Assembly: GCF_000716785.1 (NCBI RefSeq)
Contig: NZ_JNYY01000001.1
Span: 992,001 to 1,056,000, forward strand
Length of the DNA stretch: 64,000 nucleotides
Direction: 5' to 3'
DNA from: Amycolatopsis vancoresmycina
Lineage (GTDB): Bacteria; Actinomycetota; Actinomycetes; Mycobacteriales; Pseudonocardiaceae
Program-made: the position numbers and the translations under genes
Notes under the pieces: generated by a model
Database searches by the model: none
The model's input: only the letters and a program-made list of their open reading frames with translations
Told to the model about the DNA's origin: nothing
Shown here: positions 1-8,711 of the stretch, piece after piece
Position numbering within the stretch: position 1 is the first letter of the stretch
Layout of the letters: each line of letters opens with the position of its first letter

Positions 1-2
1 TG

Positions 3-167
3 ACCGAGCTCGCCCGGGACCGCTCCGGCGCCGAGGACGGCCAGGTGCAGCGGTTCATCGCCTACGGCCAGCTCTGCCACCTGATCGCCACGCTCGACCT
101 CGACGAGCACACCGGCGACTGGGCCGCCGTGCTCGCCGCCGGCATCCGCCATCCCGGCAAGCACTGA
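3..167 (+). CDS. C-terminal fragment, possible transcriptional regulator
   Basis: The window opens inside a reading frame whose last 54 residues are visible, ending in ...AAGIRHPGKH. The fragment is helical, charged and free of membrane segments. It lies directly upstream of a TetR-like operator and an oxidoreductase gene, an arrangement typical of a TetR- or MarR-type regulator controlling the next gene. No DNA-binding domain is in view, so the family cannot be read from the sequence itself and the call rests on context. A strong terminator follows the stop codon. Confidence 0.35.
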   Translation, partial: TELARDRSGAEDGQVQRFIAYGQLCHLIATLDLDEHTGDWAAVLAAGIRHPGKH

Positions 168-172
168 AAACC

Positions 173-193
173 GGCCCCGCCGCGGGGCCTTTT
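173..193 (+). terminator. Rho-independent terminator
   Basis: A 7-bp GC stem (GGCCCCG/CGGGGCC) with a CCG loop is followed by TTTT. It starts six bases after the stop codon of the upstream fragment and separates it from the oxidoreductase gene. Confidence 0.8.
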
Positions 194-203
194 CTCGACC
201 GTC

Positions 204-223
204 GAGTGATTGACCAGTCACTC
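204..223. promoter_or_regulatory. TetR-like palindromic operator
   Basis: A perfect inverted repeat, GAGTGA-N8-TCACTC, encloses an inner TGAC-CA-GTCA palindrome. The form resembles operators bound by many TetR-family repressors. It lies 17 bases upstream of the oxidoreductase start, where bound repressor would block transcription or promoter clearance. Confidence 0.55.
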
Positions 224-240
224 ACACCGAAAGGAAAGCC

Positions 241-1248
241 ATGAACGTCACCGAGATCGTCCTCCCCGGCCTCGTCGAGCCGGACGGCCTGCGCGTGGAA
301 CACCGCGAGCTGCCCCGCCCCGGCGCCGGCGAGGCGCTGGTCCGCGTCGAAGCGACCGGCGTGTCCTTCGCCGAGCAGCAGATGCGGCGGGGCAAGTACT
401 ACGACCAGCCGCCCTTCCCCTTCGTGCCCGGCTACGACGTGGTCGGCACGGTCCTCGAAGCCGCCGACCCGGCCCTGGTCGGCCGCCGCGTGGCCGCGCT
501 GACGAAGACCGGCGGGTGGCGCAGCCACGTCGTCCTCCCCGCCGCCGACCTGGTCGGAGTGCCGGACGGGCTCGACGCCGCCGAAGCCGAGACGTTCGTG
601 GTCAACGGGATCACCGCCTGGCAGATGCTGCACCGGATCGCCCGCGTCCGGACCGGGGCGAAGATCCTGGTGCACGGCGCGAGCGGCGGCGTCGGCACGA
701 CGCTGGTGCAGCTGGCCCGCGCGGCCGGGATCGAGGTCATCGGGACCGCCTCGGCCCGCAACGCCGGCGTCGTCACCGCGCTCGGCGCGACCGCCGTCGA
801 CTACCGCGGCGACGTGCCGGCCGCGGTCCGCAGGCTGGCGCCCGGCGGCGTCGACGCGGTGTTCGACCACGTCGGCGGGCCCGGCATCGCCGATTCCTTC
901 CGGCTGCTGGCTCCCGGCGGCACGCTGGTCGCCTACGGCAGTGCGTCCACAAAGGACAACCCGGGCAACTCCCGGCTGCCGGTGCTCAAGCTGTTCGCGC
1001 GGCTGCTGTGGTGGAACGCCCTGCCGAACCGGCGCCGGACGCACTTCTACAACGTCTGGGGCGGCAAGCGGAACCTCGCGCGGTTCCGGGCGCGCCTCGC
1101 CGACGACCTGACGGCCGTCTTCGAGCTGGCCGCCGTCGGCACGCTGACGCCGCAGGTGGCGGCCCGGATCCCGCTGGCCGAAGCCGGAAAGGCGTTGGCG
1201 CTGGCGGAATCCGGCACGGTCACCGGCAAGGTCGTGCTCGTCCCCTGA
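241..1248 (+). CDS. Zinc-free MDR-family NAD(P)H:quinone oxidoreductase-like protein
   Basis: The product is 335 residues, normal for quinone oxidoreductase-like medium-chain dehydrogenases. It has a GroES-like N-terminal half (residues 1-115) and a Rossmann half with the nucleotide-binding motif GASGGVG near residue 146. The catalytic zinc cysteine of alcohol dehydrogenases is absent, consistent with the quinone-reductase branch that uses NAD(P)H to reduce quinones or enones in the cytosol. AAGGAAAG precedes the ATG. A TetR-like palindrome in the leader suggests induction by an electrophile or drug-like ligand. The true substrate cannot be read from the sequence. Confidence 0.85.
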   Translation: MNVTEIVLPGLVEPDGLRVEHRELPRPGAGEALVRVEATGVSFAEQQMRRGKYYDQPPFPFVPGYDVVGTVLEAADPALVGRRVAALTKTGGWRSHVVLPAADLVGVPDGLDAAEAETFVVNGITAWQMLHRIARVRTGAKILVHGASGGVGTTLVQLARAAGIEVIGTASARNAGVVTALGATAVDYRGDVPAAVRRLAPGGVDAVFDHVGGPGIADSFRLLAPGGTLVAYGSASTKDNPGNSRLPVLKLFARLLWWNALPNRRRTHFYNVWGGKRNLARFRARLADDLTAVFELAAVGTLTPQVAARIPLAEAGKALALAESGTVTGKVVLVP

Positions 1249-1255
1249 CCGCGCG

Positions 1256-1286
1256 GAAGGCCACCACGGGCACCGTGGTGGCCTTC
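1256..1286. terminator. Bidirectional terminator hairpin
   Basis: A 14-bp perfect stem (GAAGGCCACCACGG and its complement) with a 3-base loop lies between the convergent oxidoreductase and argG genes, five bases from each gene end. It should stop transcription from both sides. Confidence 0.85.
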
Positions 1287-1290
1287 GAGG

Positions 1291-2736
1291 TCAGTCCGTG
1301 CCGAACTCCATCGCGGCGCTGTCGAGCAGCTCGACGTCGTCGGTCTTGCCGCGCGAGGCGATCACCTCGGCGCCGCCCTCGGGCATCGCGCCGATCAGGC
1401 CGGTCGCCGCGGCCTGGGCGGCCCCGATCAGCTTCGGGTGCTGGCCGCCGACCATGCCGAGGCTCGCGTACTGCTCCAGCTTCGCCCGCGAGTCCGCGAT
1501 GTCGAGGTTGCGCATGGTGAGCTGGCCGATCCGGTCGACCGGGCCGAACGCCGAGTCCTCGGTGCGTTCCATCGACAGCTTGTCCGGGTGGTAGCTGAAC
1601 GCCGGGCCGGTGGTGTCGAGGATCGAGTAGTCCTCGCCGCGGCGCAGCCGCAGCGTCACCTCGCCGGTGACCGCGGTGCCGACCCAGCGCTGCAGCGACT
1701 CGCGCAGCATCATCGCCTGCGGGTCCAGCCAGCGGCCCTCGTACATCAGGCGGCCGAGGCGGCGGCCCTCGTTGTGGTAGCTGGCCAGGGTGTCCTCGTT
1801 GTGGATGGCGTTGACGAGCCGCTCGTAGGCGGCGTGCAGCAGCGCCATGCCGGGAGCTTCGTAGATGCCGCGGCTCTTGGCCTCGATGATCCGGTTCTCG
1901 ATCTGGTCGGACATGCCGAGGCCGTGCCGGCCGCCGATCGCGTTGGCTTCGAGGACCAGGTCGACGGCGGAGGCGAACTCCTTGCCGTTGATCGTCACCG
2001 GCCGGCCCTGCTCGAAGCCGACGGTGACGTCCTCGGCCGGGATCTCGACCTCGGGGTCCCAGAACGCCACGCCCATGATCGGCTTGACGAGCTCGATGCC
2101 GGTGTCCAGGTGCTCCAGGGACTTCGCCTCGTGGGTGGCGCCCCAGATGTTGGCGTCGGTCGAGTACGCCTTCTCGGTGCTGTCGCGGTAGGGCAGGTCG
2201 TGGGCGGCCAGCCACTCCGACATCTCCTTGCGGCCGCCGAGCTCGGTGACGAAGTCGGCGTCGAGCCACGGCTTGTAGATCCGCAGGGAGGGGTTGGCCA
2301 GCAGGCCGTAGCGGTAGAACCGCTCGATGTCGTTGCCCTTGTAGGTGGAGCCGTCGCCCCAGATCTGGACGTCGTCCTCGAGCATGGCGCGCACCAGCAG
2401 GGTGCCGGTGACCGCGCGGCCGAGCGGGGTGGTGTTGAAGTAGCTGCGGCCGCCGGTGCGGATGTGGAACGCGCCGCACGTCAGCGCCGCGAGCCCCTCT
2501 TCGACCAGGGCTTCCCGGCAGTCGACCAGCCGCGCGATCTCGGCGCCGTACTGCCCGGCCCGGCCGGGCACCGACTCGATGTCGGGCTCGTCGTACTGGC
2601 CGATGTCGGCGGTGTAGGTGCAGGGGACCGCGCCTTTGTCGCGCATCCACGCGACCGCTACGGAAGTGTCGAGGCCACCGGAGAAGGCGATACCGACACG
2701 CTCGCCGACGGGCAGGGAAGTGAGCACCTTGGACAT
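1291..2736 (-). CDS. argG: Argininosuccinate synthase
   Basis: ArgG joins citrulline and aspartate using ATP, the penultimate step of arginine synthesis. The 481-residue product carries the PP-loop SGGLDTS at residues 19-25, followed by the conserved TADIGQYDEPD segment. It belongs to the longer, E. coli-like ArgG group rather than the 400-residue form usually embedded in argCJBDFRGH clusters, and stands alone here as in some streptomycetes. No Shine-Dalgarno sequence precedes the ATG and an ARG box begins about eight bases upstream, so the mRNA is probably leaderless and repressed by ArgR. Confidence 0.97.
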   Translation of the reverse strand: MSKVLTSLPVGERVGIAFSGGLDTSVAVAWMRDKGAVPCTYTADIGQYDEPDIESVPGRAGQYGAEIARLVDCREALVEEGLAALTCGAFHIRTGGRSYFNTTPLGRAVTGTLLVRAMLEDDVQIWGDGSTYKGNDIERFYRYGLLANPSLRIYKPWLDADFVTELGGRKEMSEWLAAHDLPYRDSTEKAYSTDANIWGATHEAKSLEHLDTGIELVKPIMGVAFWDPEVEIPAEDVTVGFEQGRPVTINGKEFASAVDLVLEANAIGGRHGLGMSDQIENRIIEAKSRGIYEAPGMALLHAAYERLVNAIHNEDTLASYHNEGRRLGRLMYEGRWLDPQAMMLRESLQRWVGTAVTGEVTLRLRRGEDYSILDTTGPAFSYHPDKLSMERTEDSAFGPVDRIGQLTMRNLDIADSRAKLEQYASLGMVGGQHPKLIGAAQAAATGLIGAMPEGGAEVIASRGKTDDVELLDSAAMEFGTD

Positions 2737-2743
2737 GCGAATG

Positions 2744-2773
2744 ATTATGCACGGCTATGCATCGTCGTGCAAT
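2744..2773 (-). promoter_or_regulatory. Triple ARG box upstream of argG
   Basis: TGCA half-sites begin at 2748, 2758 and 2768, exactly one helical turn apart, in the context TATGCA...TATGCA...GTGCAA. This matches actinobacterial ArgR sites (TGCAT-N5-TGCATA type). The site overlaps the expected argG promoter and ends eight bases from the start codon, so bound arginine-ArgR should block initiation directly. Confidence 0.75.
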
Positions 2774-2827
2774 CCGGGGTGTGGTGGGTCACCGAAACCC
2801 CGTTGACGTGCGTGGTTCGGTGATCAC

Positions 2828-3679
2828 GTGCCCGCCGTCGACCCCGCGCTCGTCCGGCGCCTGCTGCGCGCGCAGTTCCCGCGGTGGGCGGACCTGCCGG
2901 TCACTCCCCTGGCTTCCGGCGGCACGGTCAACGCCGTGTTCCGCCTCGGGGACGACCTGACGGTCCGGCTGCCCCGCACCGCCGAGGACGTCGCCGGAGA
3001 GGCGCGGATCCTGGGGGCGCTCGACGGGCTGCCGGTGGCGGTCCCCGCCGTCGTGGCGCTGGGCGAGCCGGGTGAGGGGTATCCGTGGCCGTGGGCGGTG
3101 CACGGCTGGCTCGACGGCTCCCCGGCGGTCGAAGGCCGTGCCGGACCGGCGGCTCGCGAGCTGGCGGAATTCGTCCTCGCACTGCGGGCGAACACTGTGG
3201 ACGGTCCCCGGGCCTACCGCGGGAAGGCGCTGTCCACGGTCGACGGCGCGACCCTGCAGGCGATCGAGGAGCTGAGCGGCACCGACGAGCCGTTCGACGC
3301 AGGCAAAGCACGAGCGGCCTGGGCCGAAGCGCTCGATGCTCCACAGTGGACCGGGCCGCCGTGCTGGCTGCACTCGGACCTGATGCCGAGCAACCTGCTG
3401 CTGCGCGACGGCCGCCTGACCGGGGTCCTCGATTGGGCGACCGCGGGGCTGGGCGACCCGGCGGCCGACCTGATCCCCGCGTGGAACCTGCTCACCGCGA
3501 AGACCCGGCAAGACTTCCGCGAGCTCGTGGCCGCCGACGACGCGACCTGGGCCCGCGCGCGTGGCTGGGCGCTGTCGATGGCCGTCATCCAGCTGCCGTA
3601 CCACCGGCACACGAACCCGGTCATCTCGGCCAACGCCCGTTACGTGCTCACGGAGCTGGAGTGCGTCCCAGCTCCGTGA
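2828..3679 (+). CDS. Aminoglycoside phosphotransferase (APH)-family kinase
   Basis: This 283-residue protein has the APH/choline-kinase fold: a GGTVNAVFRL loop near residues 34-43, the catalytic HSDLMPSN segment with His182, Asp184 and Asn189, and the metal-binding DWATAGLGDP beginning at Asp202. Such enzymes phosphorylate small hydroxylated or amino-sugar compounds, and many family members have no known substrate. Antibiotic resistance cannot be inferred. The GTG start has no clear ribosome-binding site. The gene is divergent from argG with 91 bases between them. Its last codons form one arm of a long hairpin. Confidence 0.85.
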   Translation: MPAVDPALVRRLLRAQFPRWADLPVTPLASGGTVNAVFRLGDDLTVRLPRTAEDVAGEARILGALDGLPVAVPAVVALGEPGEGYPWPWAVHGWLDGSPAVEGRAGPAARELAEFVLALRANTVDGPRAYRGKALSTVDGATLQAIEELSGTDEPFDAGKARAAWAEALDAPQWTGPPCWLHSDLMPSNLLLRDGRLTGVLDWATAGLGDPAADLIPAWNLLTAKTRQDFRELVAADDATWARARGWALSMAVIQLPYHRHTNPVISANARYVLTELECVPAP

Positions 3680-3684
3680 GCACG
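3643..3684. terminator. Hairpin overlapping the 3' end of the APH gene
   Basis: A perfect 17-bp stem with an 8-base loop. The left arm and loop lie inside the coding sequence and the right arm spans the stop codon. It sits between convergent genes and lacks a T tract, so it probably acts as a bidirectional terminator or 3'-end stabiliser. Confidence 0.7.
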
Positions 3685-3689
3685 CCGGA

Positions 3690-5378
3690 TCAGCTCGGCA
3701 GGAGCGCCGGCGCCGCGAGGCGGGTGGCGTTCGCCGCCGCGTCGTCCGGTGCTTCCTGTGCCGAGCGCTCCGCTTCGACGCGGGCCAGGTAGTTCGCCAC
3801 CTCACGGTCCGTGCGGTGGGCGTCCCAGCCCAGCAGCGGCGCCATCAGCGCGGCGACGACCGGCGCCGCCGCCACCCCGCGGTCGCGTTCCTCGATGGAG
3901 ATCCGCGTCCGCCGGGTAAGCACGTCCTCGAGGTGCAGCGCACCTTCGTGGGACACCGCGTAGACGGCCTCCACGCGGAGGTACTCCGAGGTCTCCGTGA
4001 TCGGTTCCCGCAGCGATGGGTCCTCCTCGATCAGCGCGACGAGGTTCCAGATCCGCGTGCCGTACCGCTGCAGCAGGTGCTCCACGCGGGTCAGCGGCAG
4101 CCCCGACTTCGCGGCCACGCCGAACCGGTCCTCCCACAGCTCGTGGTAGCCCTCGGCGCCGACGATCGGCAGCCGGTCGGTCCACGACGGCGGGGCCGGG
4201 CGGCCGACCTCCTCGACGGCGGCGTCGACCGCGTCCGCGGCCATCACCCGGTACGTCGTGTACTTGCCGCCGGCCACGATGACCAGGCCCGGCACCGGGC
4301 GCGCCACCGCGTGCTCCCGCGACAGCTTCGTGGTCGCGGTCGCCTTCGCCGCCAGCAGCGGGCGCAGGCCCGCGTAGACGCCCTCGATGTCGTCGTGCGT
4401 CACGGGGGTACGCAGGACGGCGTTGAGGTGCTCGAGCACGTAGTCGACGTCCGCCCGGCTGGCCGCCGGGTGTTCGCGGTCGAGGTCCCACTCGGTGTCG
4501 GTGGTGCCGACGATCCAGTGCCGTCCCCACGGGATGACGAACAGCACGCTCTTCTCGGTGCGCAGGATCAGCCCGGTGTCGAGGTCGATCTTCTCCCGCG
4601 GCACCACGAGGTGGATGCCCTTCGACGCGCGGACGGTGAACGGCGCGGGGATCCCGGCCGCTTCCGCCATGTCGTCGCTCCAGACACCCGTGGCCGCGAC
4701 GACCGTGCGGGCACGGATCTCGAACTCGATCCCGCTCTCGCGGTCGATCGCCTTGGCCCCGACGACCCGCTCACCCTCGCGAAGCAGCGACGTGACGCGA
4801 GTCCGCGTGAGCACCGAAGCGCCCTGCTCGGCGGCGGTCCGCGCGATGGTCATCGTGTGGCGGGCGTCGTCGACCTGGGCGTCGTAGTACTGGATCGCCC
4901 CGATCAGCGCGTCGTCCGCCAGGCCCGGGGCCACCTTGGCCGCGCCCCGCTTGGACAGGTGCCGGTGCCGCGGCAGCGCGCGGGCGCCGCCGAGGGTGTC
5001 GTACAGCGTGACGCCGGCGCCGATGTAGCCGCGCTCCCACACCCGGTGCTGCAGCGGGACCAGGAACTTCACCGGCCGCACCAGGTGCGGGGCCAGCTTC
5101 TGCAGCAGCAGGCCGCGTTCCTTGAGGGCTTCGCGCACCAGCTTGAAGTCCAGCTGCTCCAGGTAGCGCAGGCCGCCGTGGATCAGCTTGGACGACCGGC
5201 TGGACGTGCCGGCGGCGAAGTCGCGGGCCTCGACCAGCGCGGTCGACAGCCCCCGGGAGGCGGCGTCGAGCGCGACGCCGGCCCCGGTCACTCCCCCGCC
5301 GACGACGAGCACGTCGACCTCTTCATCGACCAGCTTCCGCAGTGTCTCCGCCCGGTACTGCGGGGAAAGCGGGGTCAC
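3690..5378 (-). CDS. glpD: FAD-dependent glycerol-3-phosphate dehydrogenase
   Basis: GlpD oxidises sn-glycerol-3-phosphate to dihydroxyacetone phosphate and passes electrons to quinone at the membrane. The 562-residue product has the FAD-binding GGGVTGAG motif at residues 27-34, the conserved SSRSSKLIHGGLRYLE segment and the C-terminal DAO_C region. The GTG start is chosen because AAGGAGG lies at ideal spacing and the usual GlpD N terminus begins here. It is the third gene of glpF-glpK-glpD (gylCAB-like), 17 bases after glpK, and should be controlled by the divergent IclR regulator. Confidence 0.96.
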   Translation of the reverse strand: MTPLSPQYRAETLRKLVDEEVDVLVVGGGVTGAGVALDAASRGLSTALVEARDFAAGTSSRSSKLIHGGLRYLEQLDFKLVREALKERGLLLQKLAPHLVRPVKFLVPLQHRVWERGYIGAGVTLYDTLGGARALPRHRHLSKRGAAKVAPGLADDALIGAIQYYDAQVDDARHTMTIARTAAEQGASVLTRTRVTSLLREGERVVGAKAIDRESGIEFEIRARTVVAATGVWSDDMAEAAGIPAPFTVRASKGIHLVVPREKIDLDTGLILRTEKSVLFVIPWGRHWIVGTTDTEWDLDREHPAASRADVDYVLEHLNAVLRTPVTHDDIEGVYAGLRPLLAAKATATTKLSREHAVARPVPGLVIVAGGKYTTYRVMAADAVDAAVEEVGRPAPPSWTDRLPIVGAEGYHELWEDRFGVAAKSGLPLTRVEHLLQRYGTRIWNLVALIEEDPSLREPITETSEYLRVEAVYAVSHEGALHLEDVLTRRTRISIEERDRGVAAAPVVAALMAPLLGWDAHRTDREVANYLARVEAERSAQEAPDDAAANATRLAAPALLPS

Positions 5379-5395
5379 GGTGTTCCTCCTTGTAC

Positions 5396-6910
5396 TCACT
5401 GCACGTCGACCCAGTCGAGCGTGCGGCCGACGGCCTTCTGCCAGCCCGCGTAGCCCTCCGCGCGCTGCTCGTCGCTCCACGACGGCGTCCAGCGCTTGTC
5501 CTCGTTCCAGTTCTGCTCGAGCTCGTCGGTCGACTTCCAGAACCCGACCGCGAGCCCGGCCGCGTAGGCCGCACCCAGCGCGGTGGTCTCGGCGACGACC
5601 GGCTTCGACACCGGCACGCCGAGGATGTCCGCCTGCAGCTGCATGCACAGCTCGTTGGCGGTGACGCCACCGTCCACCCGCAGCACGTCGAGGGTCACGC
5701 CGGAGTCGTTCTGCATCGCCTCGACGACGTCGCGGGTCTGGTAGCAGATCGCTTCGAGGGTGGCCCGCGCGATGTGGGCGTTCGTCGTGGCGCGGGTGAG
5801 GCCGACGATCGCGCCGCGGGCGTCGGAGCGCCAGTAGGGGGCGAACAGGCCGGAGAACGCCGGGACGAAGTAGACGCCGCCGTTGTCCTCGACCTGGCGG
5901 GCCAGGCTCTCGCTCTGCGCCGCGCCGCTGATGATGCCCAGCTGGTCGCGCAGCCACTGCACCGCCGAGCCGGTGACGGCGATCGAGCCTTCGAGCGCGT
6001 AGACCGGCTTGTCGTCGCCGAACTGGTAGCACAGCGTCGTCAGCAGGCCGTGCTGGGAGCGCACCAGCTCCTGGCCGGTGTTGAGGAGCAGGAAGTTGCC
6101 GGTGCCGTAGGTGTTCTTGGCCTCGCCGGGCCGGAAGCAGACCTGGCCGACGGTGGCGGCCTGCTGGTCGCCGAGGACGCCGGTGATGGCGACCTCGCCG
6201 CCGAGCGGGCCGTCCGCGCGGGTGGTGCCGAAGCCCGGGTTCGACGACGGCCGGATCGCCGGGAGCATCTGCCGCGGGACGTTGAAGAACGACAGCAGCT
6301 CGTCGTCCCAGTCGAGGGTTTCGAGGTCCATCAGCATGGTGCGGGAGGCGTTGGTCGGGTCGGTGACGTGCACGCCGCCGTCCGGGCCGCCGGTGAGGTT
6401 CCAGATGAGCCACGAGTCGGTGGTGCCGAAGAGGGCGTCACCCTTCTCGGCGTCCTCGCGTACGCCCGGGATGTTCTCCAGGATCCACTGCAGCTTGCCG
6501 CCGGAGAAGTAGGTGGCGGGCGGCAGGCCGGCCTTGCGGCGGATGATGTCGCCCTTGCCCTCGCGCTCGAGCGCGGAGGCGATCCGGTCGGTGCGGGTGT
6601 CCTGCCAGACGATCGCGTTGCCGTACGGGCGGCCGGTGCGGCGGTTCCAGACGACCGTGGTCTCGCGCTGGTTGGTGATGCCGAGCGCGGCGAGGTCGGT
6701 CACCGTCAGGTTGGCCTTGTTGAGCGCGGTCGCGATGACCGAGCGGGTGCGTTCCCAGATCTCGGTGGCGTCGTGCTCGACCCAGCCCGGCTTGGGCAGG
6801 ATCTGCTCGTGCTCGAGCTGGTGTCGGGCGATCTCGTTGCCGCCGTGGTCGAAGATCATGAAGCGGGTGCTGGTCGTGCCCTGGTCCACGGCACCGACGA
6901 AGTCCGGCAT
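5396..6910 (-). CDS. glpK: Glycerol kinase 1
   Basis: A FGGY-family kinase of 504 residues that phosphorylates glycerol to glycerol-3-phosphate. It starts with the DQGTTSTRF phosphate-binding loop and contains the conserved NQRETTVVW, AIVWQDTR, YGTGNFLLLNTG and ALEGSIAVTG segments. It lies 14 bases downstream of the facilitator gene and 17 bases upstream of glpD, so uptake, phosphorylation and oxidation are co-transcribed. Length and motifs are standard. A second glycerol kinase gene at 8805 is divergent in structure. Confidence 0.97.
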   Translation of the reverse strand: MPDFVGAVDQGTTSTRFMIFDHGGNEIARHQLEHEQILPKPGWVEHDATEIWERTRSVIATALNKANLTVTDLAALGITNQRETTVVWNRRTGRPYGNAIVWQDTRTDRIASALEREGKGDIIRRKAGLPPATYFSGGKLQWILENIPGVREDAEKGDALFGTTDSWLIWNLTGGPDGGVHVTDPTNASRTMLMDLETLDWDDELLSFFNVPRQMLPAIRPSSNPGFGTTRADGPLGGEVAITGVLGDQQAATVGQVCFRPGEAKNTYGTGNFLLLNTGQELVRSQHGLLTTLCYQFGDDKPVYALEGSIAVTGSAVQWLRDQLGIISGAAQSESLARQVEDNGGVYFVPAFSGLFAPYWRSDARGAIVGLTRATTNAHIARATLEAICYQTRDVVEAMQNDSGVTLDVLRVDGGVTANELCMQLQADILGVPVSKPVVAETTALGAAYAAGLAVGFWKSTDELEQNWNEDKRWTPSWSDEQRAEGYAGWQKAVGRTLDWVDVQ

Positions 6911-6924
6911 GGTCTGGCTCCTAC

Positions 6925-7746
6925 TCAGTTGGCGGGCTCGAGGTCCTTGGCGGGCATGGCGTCCAGCGGTTCGCCCGCGGGCAGGAACCGTTCGATCAGG
7001 TACTTGTAGATCGCGCCGCCGATCAGCGCGCCGAGCACCGGGGCCACGATCGGGATCCACCAGTAGGGGAAGCCGTACTGGTCGGTGAACGCCGTGTCGT
7101 AGCCGGTCAGCCAGGAGGCCAGGCGCGGGCCGAAGTCGCGGGCGGGGTTGATCGCGTAGCCGGCGTCGGTGCCCCAGGCCATGCCGATGGCCACGACCAG
7201 GAAGCCGACGACGACCGGGGCCAGGTTCGCGCCCGGCGAGGTGTTGCGGAGGTCGGTGATGGCGAACAGGACGATCAGCAGGATCGCGGTGCCGATGATC
7301 TGGTCGCGGAAGGCACCCCAGTCACCCACGGGCAGCGTGCCGTTACCCGGAAGGGTGGAGAACACGCCCTGGGTCTTGATCGTCAGGCCGGGGTCCTTGG
7401 CGTTGAGCACCTCGGTGTAGTTCCAGCGCACCAGCAGCGCGGCGAGGAACGCGCCGGCGGTCTGGGCCAGTGCGTAGGGGGCGACCTTGCGCCATTCGAA
7501 GCCCTTGAACACCGCGAGCGCGATGGTCACGGCCGGGTTCAGGTGCGCGCCGCTGATCCGCGAAGCGACGTAGACACCCAGGGTGACGCCGAGGCCCCAG
7601 GCCCAGGCGATGCTGTCGTGGTCCCCGATGCCCGCGGCGACGACCTGCGCCACCACGCCACACCCGAACAGGATGAGGATCATCGTCCCCACGAACTCGG
7701 CGGCCATTTCGCCGGCGAGTCCACGGGCCTTGAGGCTTCGCACCAT
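6925..7746 (-). CDS. glpF: Glycerol uptake facilitator (aquaporin family)
   Basis: An aquaglyceroporin of 273 residues with about six membrane helices. Both signature half-helix motifs are present, NPAVT in the first half and NPARDFGPR in the second. The Asp after NPAR is the marker of glycerol-conducting rather than strict water channels. The ATG at 7746 is preceded by GAGGAAAG. It is the first gene of the glycerol operon and reads away from the IclR regulator across a 154-base region holding operator-like palindromes. Confidence 0.96.
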   Translation of the reverse strand: MVRSLKARGLAGEMAAEFVGTMILILFGCGVVAQVVAAGIGDHDSIAWAWGLGVTLGVYVASRISGAHLNPAVTIALAVFKGFEWRKVAPYALAQTAGAFLAALLVRWNYTEVLNAKDPGLTIKTQGVFSTLPGNGTLPVGDWGAFRDQIIGTAILLIVLFAITDLRNTSPGANLAPVVVGFLVVAIGMAWGTDAGYAINPARDFGPRLASWLTGYDTAFTDQYGFPYWWIPIVAPVLGALIGGAIYKYLIERFLPAGEPLDAMPAKDLEPAN

Positions 7747-7832
7747 TGCTTTCCTCCACAAAGGACCTTGTCCCCCTATTGGTGGATGAAAGTTAAGTTC
7801 GCGTGTCAGGCCGGTCAACGGACGCCGGTCGG

Positions 7833-7872
7833 CATTGTCGAACGCCCCGAGTGGATGTTCGACATTGTCGAA
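7833..7872. promoter_or_regulatory. IclR/GylR-type operator in the glpF-gylR divergent region
   Basis: A perfect palindrome TTCGACA-T-TGTCGAA (7858-7872) is preceded by another CATTGTCGAA exactly 30 bases upstream (7833-7842), roughly three helical turns. IclR-family proteins commonly bind such TTCG...CGAA repeats. The site lies between the glycerol operon and its probable regulator and can serve both promoters. Confidence 0.65.
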
Positions 7873-7900
7873 TCGGGGCCGGTCGGGTTAGGGTCGCGGC

Positions 7901-8653
7901 GTGCCGGGTCCGATCCAGTCCATCGAGCGCGCCGCCGCGATCCTGCGGTTGCTGGCGCGCGGTTCGGGGCGCCTCGGTGTCGGCGAGATCGCCGAATCGC
8001 TGGAGCTGGCCAAGGGCACCGCGCACGGGATCCTGCGCACGCTGCAGGGCGTCGGGTTCGTCGAACAGGACCGCGACACGGGCAAGTACCAGCTCGGCGC
8101 CGCCCTGCTGCACCTGGGCACGAGCTACCTCGACGTCAACGAGCTGCGGTCCCGGGCGATCAACTGGGCGGACGCGCTGGCCGCCCGCAGCGGCGAGGCG
8201 GTCCGGATCGGCGCGCCCCTGGAGGGCCGGGTGCTCGTCGTGCACCACGTCTTCCGCCCCGACGACAGCCTGCAGACCCTCGACGTCGGCACGCTGCTGC
8301 CCCTGCACGCGACCGCGCTGGGGAAGGTCCTGCTGGCCTACGACACGACGCTGAAGGCGACCCCGGAGCCGTACACGCGCCGCACCCTGGTCACCCAGAC
8401 GGCGATCAAGCGGGCGTGTGCGAAGGTACGGGAGGCGGGCTGGGCGGCCGAGAACGGCGAGATGATCTCGGGCGAGGCCGGCATCGCCGCGCCGATCCGC
8501 GGCCACGGCGGCATCGTGGTCGGCGCGATCGGGGTGTCGGGCGCGGCCGAGCGGATCTGCGAGCCCGACGGCGCCCCGAGCCCGCGGCTGCTGACCCAGG
8601 TCCGCGACGCGGCGCGTGCGGTGTCCCGCGACCTCGGCGCGTCCCGATGGTGA
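7901..8653 (+). CDS. gylR: IclR-family regulator of glycerol catabolism (GylR type)
   Basis: A 250-residue protein with an N-terminal winged helix (about residues 5-65, SIERAAAILRLLARG...LELAKGTAHGILRTLQ) and a C-terminal IclR effector domain (about 75-245). In Streptomyces coelicolor the homologous GylR represses the gylCABX glycerol operon and is relieved by a glycerol-derived signal. The same gene order here supports that role. The GTG start has no strong ribosome-binding site. The operator palindrome ends about 28 bases upstream, suggesting autoregulation. The function follows from family and position rather than direct proof. Confidence 0.85.
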   Translation: MPGPIQSIERAAAILRLLARGSGRLGVGEIAESLELAKGTAHGILRTLQGVGFVEQDRDTGKYQLGAALLHLGTSYLDVNELRSRAINWADALAARSGEAVRIGAPLEGRVLVVHHVFRPDDSLQTLDVGTLLPLHATALGKVLLAYDTTLKATPEPYTRRTLVTQTAIKRACAKVREAGWAAENGEMISGEAGIAAPIRGHGGIVVGAIGVSGAAERICEPDGAPSPRLLTQVRDAARAVSRDLGASRW

Positions 8654-8711
8654 AGGAGATGCCGGTGCCCCCCTCTCGCCGCTGCCCGGCCACCCCGCCC
8701 GGCGCCGCGCC

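Noticed and set aside
2828..3679. Aminoglycoside resistance gene
   Set aside because: Only the APH fold is visible. Many family members act on unrelated metabolites and the neighbourhood gives no resistance context.
3561..5453. 630-residue plus-strand frame opposite glpD
   Set aside because: Val/Arg/Asp-rich antisense translation without domain features; glpD on the minus strand is unambiguous.
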